Shown here: in pieces, positions 1 through 6,612 of the stretch | How the letters are laid out: each line of letters opens with the position of its first letter | Numbering within the stretch: the first letter of the stretch is position 1 | Assembly: GCA_021151605.1 (NCBI GenBank) | Contig: JAGKWZ010000048.1 | Coordinates: 1-26,920 of the forward strand | Source: Verrucomicrobiaceae bacterium | Lineage (GTDB): Bacteria; Verrucomicrobiota; Verrucomicrobiia; Verrucomicrobiales; Verrucomicrobiaceae | Length of the DNA: 26,920 nucleotides | Direction of reading: 5' to 3' | Notes under the pieces: generated by a model | What the model saw: only the letters and a program-made list of their open reading frames with translations | Told to the model about the DNA's origin: nothing | The model's database searches: none | Position numbers and translations under genes: made by a program

Positions 1-791
1 CCCTGGCACTGACCAGCACTGCTGCCCTCGCTGCGGACGACAAGCCTTCCCCAATCGGCTATTCCGACACGCCTATCATCCCCGGCACAAAATGGAAGGT
101 CCACGACATCGACCGCCCGCGCCCTGAAGCCGTGAAGCCCGGCAACAAACTTGGTGACGCGCCATCTGACGCCATCATCATCTTTGATGGCACCAGCTCC
201 GATGCCCTCCAGGGCAAAAAGAAGGACGACAAAGGCAAGGACACCGCCGAGTTCGGCCCCTGCCCATGGAAGATCGAGAATGGCGAAATGCTCATCGCAG
301 GTGGTGACTGCTGGACGAAGCAGGAATTCGCGAGCTGCCAAGTACACCTCGAGTGGAAGAGCGAGCCCCACACGAAGGGTAACTCCCAGAAGAAAGGCAA
401 CGCAGGCATCTTCTTCATGGATCGCTACGAGTGCCAGATGCTCGACTGCGACAATAATCCGACCTACGCCGACGGCATGACTGGCTGCATCTACGGCCAG
501 ACGCCTCCGCTCGTGAACGCGGTGAAAAAGGCCGGTGAATGGCAGGCCTACGACATCATCTTCACCGCGCCAAAGCTGGATGGGGACAAAGTCATCGAGC
601 CCGCCTACGTCACCACCTTTGTGAATGGCGTCTGCGTGCAGGTCCACACGAAGATCATGGGCCCCACGAAGCACAAGAACACCACCGACTACAGCGGCAG
701 CTTCCCCGCGAAGGCCCCGCTGCGTATCCAGGACCACAAAAACGAGCCCCCAGTCCGCCTGCGCAACATCTGGGTCCGCCCGCTGCCATGA
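1..791 (+). CDS. DUF1080 (3-keto-disaccharide hydrolase-like) secreted protein, 5' end outside window
   Basis: The reading frame is already open at base 3 and encodes an alanine/leucine-rich stretch ending LAA, which looks like the end of a signal peptide. The GTG at 132 is therefore probably internal and the true start lies upstream of the window. The visible part is about 262 residues and ends in TGA at 789-791. The body fits the DUF1080 / 3-keto-disaccharide hydrolase family, a concanavalin-like beta-sandwich abundant in planctomycetes and Verrucomicrobia: an IIFDGTS opening, a PWKIENGEML strand, a GNAGIFFMDRYECQMLD core and a closing PVRLRNIWVRPL strand. Members are exported and thought to act on 3-keto sugars or glycans, but the substrate here cannot be read. 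It is followed at once by a hairpin terminator. Confidence 0.85.
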   Translation, partial: LALTSTAALAADDKPSPIGYSDTPIIPGTKWKVHDIDRPRPEAVKPGNKLGDAPSDAIIIFDGTSSDALQGKKKDDKGKDTAEFGPCPWKIENGEMLIAGGDCWTKQEFASCQVHLEWKSEPHTKGNSQKKGNAGIFFMDRYECQMLDCDNNPTYADGMTGCIYGQTPPLVNAVKKAGEWQAYDIIFTAPKLDGDKVIEPAYVTTFVNGVCVQVHTKIMGPTKHKNTTDYSGSFPAKAPLRIQDHKNEPPVRLRNIWVRPLP

Positions 792-817
792 GGTGACATT
801 GCAGTTCTGATCAACTC

Positions 818-855
818 AAAGACCCGCCCTCTTTCAGAGCGGGTCTTTTTGCTTT
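818..855 (+). terminator. Rho-independent terminator after the DUF1080 gene
   Basis: A perfect 10-bp stem, AAAGACCCGC (818-827) with GCGGGTCTTT (839-848), has an 11-nt loop and runs into T residues to 850, then GCTTTTTG. It lies 27 bases after the TGA of the upstream gene. The facing WD40 gene ends at 885 and may use the same hairpin in reverse, though the T-run on that side is poor. Confidence 0.85.
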
Positions 856-884
856 TTGATCTAATCCCTGCGGTGGTAGTGGCA

Positions 885-2528
885 TTACTTGGCGGGCAAA
901 ACATCCGTAAGGTCGAGGAGCAGGATCGTGCCATCAGCTAGTCCTGCCGCGACGACCTGCGTCGCAATGGTGTGGGGGCGATGCGGCCAGAGATTCGGCG
1001 AATCTGCGCGCCAGCTCAGCGCCATGACACCCGCATTCACATGCCAAGTAAAGAAACAGCGTCCGGTTTCGGTATTCCAAAGCTTCAGGGTATTGTCATC
1101 AGAACCTGAGAGCAGATGCCTGCCGTCGGGACTGAAGGTGCAGGCTCTCACGGTGCCCCGGTGCCCTTGAAGGCTGCGGACTTCCCGCCCCGTTTTTGCA
1201 TCCCACAGCCTGAGAGTTTGGTCATCGGAGGCCGAGAGTACGAACTGACCATCAGGACTGAATGAAGCCGCTCTCACAAAATCCGTGTGGCCTTGGAGGA
1301 TATGGAGTTCCTTTCCTGTCTCGACATCCCAGAGCTTGATGGTTTTATCGCTGGAACCCGAGAGGGCGCGTTTTTCATCCGGGCTAAAATCAGCGGCACT
1401 GACATCCTTGGTGTGGCCTGTGAAGCGGCGGATTTCCTGGCCACTTTCTACATCCCAGAGCCTGATGGTGTCATCATCAGAGCCAGAGAGCATGCGTTTC
1501 CCATCGGCACTGAAACGACAGGTTCCTACGTAATTTGTATGCCCTATAAAGCGGCGGATTTCCTGACCGCTTTCCAGATCCCAGAGCTTGAGAGTCTTGT
1601 CGCTGGATGCGGAGAGCACGCGTTTTCCGTCTGGACTGAAGGCACAGGCTTTCACTCGGTCAGCAGGCTCTTGAAAACGGCGAACTTCCCGTCCGGATTC
1701 CGTGTCCCACAGCTTGAGAATCTTATCTCTCACGCCGGCCAGCACACGCTTTCCATCGCGGCTGAGGATAGAGCCCTCTGCAAACTCAGACTGCCCAGCC
1801 AGCCGGTGTACGATCAGTCGCTCTGTCGGCTGAAGCCGGACCCAGCGCGCCGTCCACCAGCCCGCTGTCCCCCATGCAGGGGCAAGCACGATGAGCCAAG
1901 TCGCGAAGAGGACCCTGCCACGGTTCGCCCTAGAAGCTGCTGCCACAGGTCGGGACAGCTTGAGATACAGAACCAGCGCCAAAATGAGGCCCAGGGGTAT
2001 CGGAATGAATGAAGGCCAAGTCTGGCCTGCCCCGCCTATTTTGCTGAGAATAAAATGCGCCAAGGCTGGCAGCTCAGGAAAGCCAAGCAATACAGCGAGC
2101 GCCAGCAGGGACACGGGCTGCCACCCAAACACCAGCCGAACAGCCGCGAGCAGAAAACTGCCAATCAATGCAGCAAACAAGACCAGACCCGGCAAAGAAA
2201 TGCTCCGAAACTCCAAGACTCCAAACACACAAGCCCCCGCCCAAGCCGCCCCGCCTGCGAAAATCAGACCAAACAACATCCCGCGCCAGCAGGAACTCCA
2301 GCCGGCATTTCCAGCCCCTGCAGGCCGAAACCAAAGGGCCTGCCACCAAAGGCAACCATAGAATGCCGCGAACGCCACCTTCAGCCAGACGGGCAGAGGA
2401 TTTGAAGCGGAAAGGATCGAAAGAACAGCCGTCCAGACCATTACCAAAACGAGTGTGGTGACTGCTCCTTCAGGCCGGTCCTGGGTCTGAAAAAGCCATA
2501 GAATACGGCGGGATAGGCTTTTTTGCAT
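885..2528 (-). CDS. Membrane protein with C-terminal seven-bladed WD40 propeller
   Basis: The protein has 547 residues. The N-terminal 230 or so are strongly hydrophobic, with about six or seven membrane segments (near 22-41, 48-67, 84-105, 112-132, 138-165, 175-192 and 207-227). The rest is a WD40 array: seven successive blades end in LKLWD, LKLWD, IRLWD, IKLWD, LRLWD, LKLWN and ILLLD, with FSPDG/FSADG and GHT motifs between them, enough to close one propeller. The role is presumably protein binding displayed at the membrane; no partner can be named. The ATG at 2526-2528 has no Shine-Dalgarno sequence. The gene lies 138 bases downstream of the large cytochrome gene on the same strand; co-transcription is possible but unproven. 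Confidence 0.85.
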   Translation of the reverse strand: MQKSLSRRILWLFQTQDRPEGAVTTLVLVMVWTAVLSILSASNPLPVWLKVAFAAFYGCLWWQALWFRPAGAGNAGWSSCWRGMLFGLIFAGGAAWAGACVFGVLEFRSISLPGLVLFAALIGSFLLAAVRLVFGWQPVSLLALAVLLGFPELPALAHFILSKIGGAGQTWPSFIPIPLGLILALVLYLKLSRPVAAASRANRGRVLFATWLIVLAPAWGTAGWWTARWVRLQPTERLIVHRLAGQSEFAEGSILSRDGKRVLAGVRDKILKLWDTESGREVRRFQEPADRVKACAFSPDGKRVLSASSDKTLKLWDLESGQEIRRFIGHTNYVGTCRFSADGKRMLSGSDDDTIRLWDVESGQEIRRFTGHTKDVSAADFSPDEKRALSGSSDKTIKLWDVETGKELHILQGHTDFVRAASFSPDGQFVLSASDDQTLRLWDAKTGREVRSLQGHRGTVRACTFSPDGRHLLSGSDDNTLKLWNTETGRCFFTWHVNAGVMALSWRADSPNLWPHRPHTIATQVVAAGLADGTILLLDLTDVLPAK

Positions 2529-2666
2529 GAAGCGAAAAGTTGGTTCAATACTTATGATCTACCAGTGCGATGAAACCTGTGGGAGGATCTCAGGAAGTCT
2601 CTGTATGCCTGCCAGGATCATCGAACGCAAGATGTCTCCCACGCTCCGACCACGTTTTCGCATACA

Positions 2667-5600
2667 TCACTTGAGCGTCTGCAAGTAAGCCACGAGATCT
2701 GCCAGACCCTGCGGGCCAATCGCGGCGGCAAGGCCTGGAGGCATCAGCGAGACTTGCATCTCCTCCTTCTTCGCGATGCTGGACTTCTTGATCGCCATCG
2801 AAGCTCCGCCATTGATCCGCAACGTGACTTCATCCGCCGTTTCGCTGATGATGTAGCCCATGGTGATTTGACCTTCTTTGGTCGTGAGACTCAAACCGTT
2901 GAAGCTATGCTCCACGGCGGCACTGGGGTAGAGGATGGCGGTGAAGAGGCCTTCCTGGCTCAGCTTGTTGCCGATTTGGGAGAGGTCGGGGCCGAAGTTG
3001 ATGAACTGGCCTTTGACCTGATGACAGGCCACGCAACCAGCCTGCATGAACATGGATTGCCCCTTCGAATCATCGCCCTTGACCTTCATCAAGTCGGCGA
3101 GCGGTGGGAAATCGTGCAATCCTTGCGCTGCGGGCATAGGCAGCTCGCGAACAGCCTGATCACGGAGACTGGCATCAGCGCTCCGGCTCAGAGCGAGTGC
3201 CGCTGATTCCTTCAATTCCTGCGTCAACACGCCATCCTGATTGAGTTTCAGGATCGCTTTACCGCCCTCACTACTCAAGGCCAGCGCCTGCACGATGGCC
3301 TGGCGCAGTTCTGGCTTCGACCCAGGCCAGAATGCCGCATAGGACACGCACGAACAAAGGAGCAGAGTGAAAGCTTTGGCCAACATTCCGCCCAGGCCTA
3401 GCCAGGGAGACGGCTTCAGAAAGGAGGCTTTAGAAAGGCGCTGGGCCTGCTGTCTGATGATGTGTCGTATGGCAAGTGTCAGATGCCAGGCAGCAAAGTA
3501 TAAAACGAACGTGCAGGTAAGAAGATAGACCGAATTCCAGATCAGCTCACGCTTCGTGGGATTGAAAGCCGCGTTCAAAACAGACACGCTGTGGCGTTCA
3601 CTGGTCTTGCCTAGAGCCAGGGCCAGAACCTTTGCTTTTTCGGCATCGGTGCTTCTTAGCAAGGCCACCGTCTCATTCTTGTCAGCGGCCAGAAGTTTCG
3701 CCGCAGTGATGGTCTCCTGCGCCTCAGGATGCGCGAGGATGTAGTCCAGCAGTTCCTGCCTGAAGGCACTGAGATTCAGCCGCTCTACAAGGCTGATGAA
3801 CTCCGGCTTGCCAATGACTGGTCGGATAATCTCATCAAGACGCCTCCTGGCATTCGTGTTTGACTCGATGACGCCCCGATCAAGCAGTGATGTCGCCGCA
3901 AGGGCGGTTTCAGGCTCGGCTTTGAGCAGGATGGTCAGCGCCGCGCGCTCGACTTCGGCAGGATATTTCGTATGCAGAATCTGGAGGGCACGGAGGCGCT
4001 GTGCAGGTTTCACAAGCCAATCATCCCACTGACCTTCTGGATTTCCCATGGACATCAAAACCAATGCCTCAGAACTGCTTTCAGCTCGGCTTCTCCATTG
4101 AAGCGAACGCACATTCCCAGAAGATTTGATCGGAGTTGCGGATAATGCGGCAAGCCTGCCAGCCCAATGAAGGTCTGCGCCGATGCCTTGAGCTTCCAAA
4201 AAGAAGCGGTCCCGATGCCATTCGTTTTTGGGAGTCAATTGCGCCCACAGTTTTGAGGCTTCTTCTGTAGCGTCAAACCTCAGCGCAATCGCCGCCTCAC
4301 GGCGCACAGCGAGAGATTTGTCGGCTACGAGTTTGGCGATGATTTCACGAATCTTTTCGGGGACCTCCTGCTCCCATTGCTGGCGGGCCGCACGTAGAGC
4401 GGTGGTGCGGAGGTTCGGATCGGGGTCGGTGAGGGCAGCCTGTAAGCAGCTTGGCTCTCCAGAGCCAAGTTTGGAACTATTCGACGCCTGGGCCCAGAGG
4501 GCTCTAGCGCGATGCTGTGGGAGTGCTTTGACATTCTCGAAGAGCTTCATGAGCGCCTGCGTGCCATCCAGCTTCTGCAAGGCCTTCCACGCCAGATACC
4601 GCACTTCTTCATTTGGCGACTTCAACGCGGCCACGGCGCTGTCAGGTGAGTCTAATTTAAAATTGGGGATTTGATATGTGAGAGCCGCCTTCGTCGTGAC
4701 ACGGAACAAGCGGCCACGTGTCACATCACCCATGCCATGGCCACCGACGCCGGGGTCATACCAGTCTGCTACGATGAGGGAGCCATCAGGGGCGACGGCG
4801 ACGTCGCTGGGGCGGAACCAGCGGTTCTGGGTGCCTTCGATGATGTTGACGATCTCAGCCTTGTAGCCCGCGCCATCGGGCTGGGTGATGTAGGCGCGGA
4901 CCACGTTCGGGCCAGCATCGCAGTGGATGGGCTGGCCGTGGAAAATGCTGGGAAGAAGATCGCCTTCGTAGACGGTCATGCCAGTGGGGCTGCCGGCACC
5001 GGTTTGGAGCATGTTCGGGACGACACCGGGGTCGTTTAGATGCCAGTGACGCCTCGGTATCTCGCTCTCCAATCCGATGCGAGGCACTTGCCAGCCGGCA
5101 CCGGTCATTTCATCTTTGAAGCCGTAATTGCCGAACTCCATGAGGTAGTTGATGCGCACGCCTTTGTTGCCGTCGTCGTCGTTGTCGGACTGCCACATCG
5201 TGCCAAAGCTATCGATGGCGACTTCCCAGTTGTTGCGGAAGTTCCAGGCAAGCATTTCGACTTTGCTGCCGTCAAGTTCGCAGCGGAAGACCATGCCGTC
5301 TTGATAGGGCAGGTTGTTTTGATTGGTGCATTTGATGCCGTGGATGTCGGCGATGAGGTTGCCTTTGGCATCGCAGAGTTGTTTGCAGGCATTACCGAAA
5401 TTGAAGTAGAGGCGGCCATCGGGGCCGAAGTGGAAGGCGTGGATACCGTGGTCGTGTTGTGCACCGCCGATCTTCGTGAACATGAGTTCTTTGCGGTCAG
5501 CTTTGTCGTCGCCGTTGTCATCAATGAGCCAGAAGACGTCATCGCCGCAGGAGATGAGGGCTTTGTTGCCGAGAACGCAGATGCCATGGGCGCTGTCCAC

Positions 5601-6059
5601 ATCGCGGCCCTGGTGGAAGACGGTGGATTTGTCGGCCTTCGCGTCGCCATCGGTGTCTTCGAGGATGAGGATGCGATCGCCCTCGGCGCGTTCGCCATTG
5701 TGCTTGCGGTAATTGATGACTTCGCAGACCCAGACGCGGCCCCTGTGGTCGATGTCGATGCTGGAGGGCGATGCCATCATCGGCTCGCTGGCAAATAGCT
5801 GAGCGGTCAACTCAGGATGAACGGTCAGCTGCTCAGTGGCGTTCTTCGGCGAATGCACGAGTGCGGCTTCGTCAGCTTGGATCAGGTCGGAATCCTTCGA
5901 GGAAACGCCGAATTCGGCGCGCGCAGCCCGTTGGGGGCTTTCGCTAGAATGATCGACCATGATGCCATGGCTCGGTGGTTCGCCCCCTGACGAGATGGGC
6001 GGATTTGATACGGCAGGCAAAGGCGCTGAAGCGATGAGGGCGAGCAGAATTATCTTCAT
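2667..6059 (-). CDS. Exported PVC-type dehydrogenase / HEAT-repeat / cytochrome c protein
   Basis: The protein has 1130 residues. A signal peptide (about 1-18) is followed by a sugar-dehydrogenase-like beta-propeller (about 75-455, with blades such as IDHRGRVWVCEV, FGPDGRLYFNFG and VAPDGSLIVADW), then HEAT-like helical repeats (about 470-835 and 915-980) and a C-terminal cytochrome c domain with haem motif CVACH (1009-1013) and probable distal ligand Met1106 in LMPPGL. This order is typical of the large family of putative membrane-bound dehydrogenases in Planctomycetota and Verrucomicrobiota, thought to oxidise sugars in the periplasm; the substrate is unknown. Unusually, two strongly hydrophobic segments (about 842-863 and 888-910) interrupt the HEAT region and could form a membrane hairpin. 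The ATG at 6057-6059 fits the signal peptide. The copied terminator of the glutamine synthetase remnant lies only about 58 bases upstream. Confidence 0.88.
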   Translation of the reverse strand: MKIILLALIASAPLPAVSNPPISSGGEPPSHGIMVDHSSESPQRAARAEFGVSSKDSDLIQADEAALVHSPKNATEQLTVHPELTAQLFASEPMMASPSSIDIDHRGRVWVCEVINYRKHNGERAEGDRILILEDTDGDAKADKSTVFHQGRDVDSAHGICVLGNKALISCGDDVFWLIDDNGDDKADRKELMFTKIGGAQHDHGIHAFHFGPDGRLYFNFGNACKQLCDAKGNLIADIHGIKCTNQNNLPYQDGMVFRCELDGSKVEMLAWNFRNNWEVAIDSFGTMWQSDNDDDGNKGVRINYLMEFGNYGFKDEMTGAGWQVPRIGLESEIPRRHWHLNDPGVVPNMLQTGAGSPTGMTVYEGDLLPSIFHGQPIHCDAGPNVVRAYITQPDGAGYKAEIVNIIEGTQNRWFRPSDVAVAPDGSLIVADWYDPGVGGHGMGDVTRGRLFRVTTKAALTYQIPNFKLDSPDSAVAALKSPNEEVRYLAWKALQKLDGTQALMKLFENVKALPQHRARALWAQASNSSKLGSGEPSCLQAALTDPDPNLRTTALRAARQQWEQEVPEKIREIIAKLVADKSLAVRREAAIALRFDATEEASKLWAQLTPKNEWHRDRFFLEAQGIGADLHWAGRLAALSATPIKSSGNVRSLQWRSRAESSSEALVLMSMGNPEGQWDDWLVKPAQRLRALQILHTKYPAEVERAALTILLKAEPETALAATSLLDRGVIESNTNARRRLDEIIRPVIGKPEFISLVERLNLSAFRQELLDYILAHPEAQETITAAKLLAADKNETVALLRSTDAEKAKVLALALGKTSERHSVSVLNAAFNPTKRELIWNSVYLLTCTFVLYFAAWHLTLAIRHIIRQQAQRLSKASFLKPSPWLGLGGMLAKAFTLLLCSCVSYAAFWPGSKPELRQAIVQALALSSEGGKAILKLNQDGVLTQELKESAALALSRSADASLRDQAVRELPMPAAQGLHDFPPLADLMKVKGDDSKGQSMFMQAGCVACHQVKGQFINFGPDLSQIGNKLSQEGLFTAILYPSAAVEHSFNGLSLTTKEGQITMGYIISETADEVTLRINGGASMAIKKSSIAKKEEMQVSLMPPGLAAAIGPQGLADLVAYLQTLK

Positions 6060-6116
6060 GCTAAGTTTTTAATAATGACATTATTTAGATAAGAGTATCT
6101 CTCCTTTCTTTTTAGC

Positions 6117-6145
6117 AAAAAAAAAGCCGCCTGTTTCCAGGCGGC
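6117..6145 (-). terminator. Duplicated glutamine synthetase terminator
   Basis: Read on the minus strand: an 8-bp stem GCCGCCTG / CAGGCGGC (6126-6133 and 6138-6145) with a GAAA loop, then nine T residues. It is the copy of the terminator at 11640-11668. In this position it shields the cytochrome gene starting at 6059 from transcription coming from further right. Confidence 0.85.
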
Positions 6146-6185
6146 GTTTGATGGGGGAAACTGGTCTTGAGAGACCCTGCCTAAC

Positions 6186-6515
6186 TTATTTCGGCACTTC
6201 GGAGATCGTCTTGAGGATGCGTGAGGCGATCTGGTAAGGATTGCCCCGGCTGTTTGGACGACGGTCTTCGAGGTAGCCTTTCCAGCCGTTTTTCTTGAAG
6301 CTGTGTGGCGCGCGGATGGAAGCACCGCGGTCGGCGATACCCCAGGAGAATTTGTCGATGCTCTGAGTCTCATGCAGACCGGTGCGGCGCATGTAGTTGT
6401 CAGGACCATAGACGGCGATGTGCTCCATGCAGTTCTTCTCGAACTGAGCCATGAGGACGAGGAAGTAAGCTTCGCCGCCGACTTCGCGCATGTGCTTCGT
6501 GGAGAAGTTGGCGTG
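6186..6515 (-). pseudogene. 5'-truncated glutamine synthetase remnant (last 109 codons)
   Basis: This frame matches residues 229-337 of the intact glutamine synthetase at 11709-12722 and stops at the same TAA. Everything before His229 is missing, including the EQE metal-binding region, so it cannot be an active synthetase. An in-frame ATG at 6489-6491 could in principle start a 101-residue peptide. Of seven coding differences from the intact gene, five change the amino acid (V/A, Y/H, R/L, A/V and R/Q, remnant first) and two are silent. That ratio suggests drift without purifying selection. One change turns the conserved RLTG into RRTG. Confidence 0.9.
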
Positions 6516-6522
6516 GATATCC

Positions 6523-6546
6523 GACTTTAGTCCTAGGACTGAAGTC
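6523..6546. repeat. REP-like palindrome next to the remnant breakpoint
   Basis: Two 12-base arms, GACTTTAGTCCT and AGGACTGAAGTC, abut with no spacer and differ from a perfect palindrome by a single pair that is T-G. An 8-bp palindrome, GGATATCC, sits directly beside it at 6515-6522. The arm sequence recurs at 25584-25614, which points to a dispersed REP-like family. No transposase gene for it is visible in the window. Confidence 0.6.
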
Positions 6547-6574
6547 CAATACGCTAAAATCAGATTCGGGTCAG

Positions 6575-6608
6575 GATGGTGTCGTCACTCCGACAACAAC
6601 ACACCATC
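6575..6608 (+). promoter_or_regulatory. Inverted repeat in the leader of the Calx-beta gene
   Basis: Eight-base arms GATGGTGT (6575-6582) and ACACCATC (6601-6608) flank an 18-base spacer, ending 4 bases before the ATG at 6613. In the transcript this could fold over the initiation region. It could equally be an operator or chance. Confidence 0.35.
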
Positions 6609-6612
6609 ATCT

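Larger units (their letters stand above)
6113..6515. repeat. 403-bp direct repeat, copy 1 (3' end of glutamine synthetase gene)
   Basis: It aligns without gaps to 11636-12038 at a constant offset of 5523. By hand I count 12 mismatches in 403 positions (about 97% identity). Homology begins at TAGCAAAA just beyond the terminator T-run and stops abruptly after 6515, where the full-length gene continues but this copy switches to unrelated sequence containing a palindrome. Confidence 0.93.

Noticed and set aside
1060..1760. Apparent DNA tandem repeats with a spacing of about 126 bp
   Set aside because: They arise from the repeated 42-residue WD40 blades, not from a DNA-level repeat or CRISPR array.
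1287..2012. A 241-codon plus-strand open frame with repeats
   Set aside because: Its repetitive look is the reverse reading of the WD40 blades.
5040..5798. A 252-codon plus-strand open frame opposite the cytochrome dehydrogenase
   Set aside because: Val/Ala/Glu-rich shadow of a conserved beta-propeller region.
6062..6084. A six-codon leader ORF just before the cytochrome gene start on the minus strand
   Set aside because: It has no ribosome-binding site or regulatory codon run; such short frames are expected by chance.
6186..6491. The remnant as a functional 101-residue small protein
   Set aside because: Most changes from the parent are amino-acid changing, key residues are missing and there is no initiation signal.
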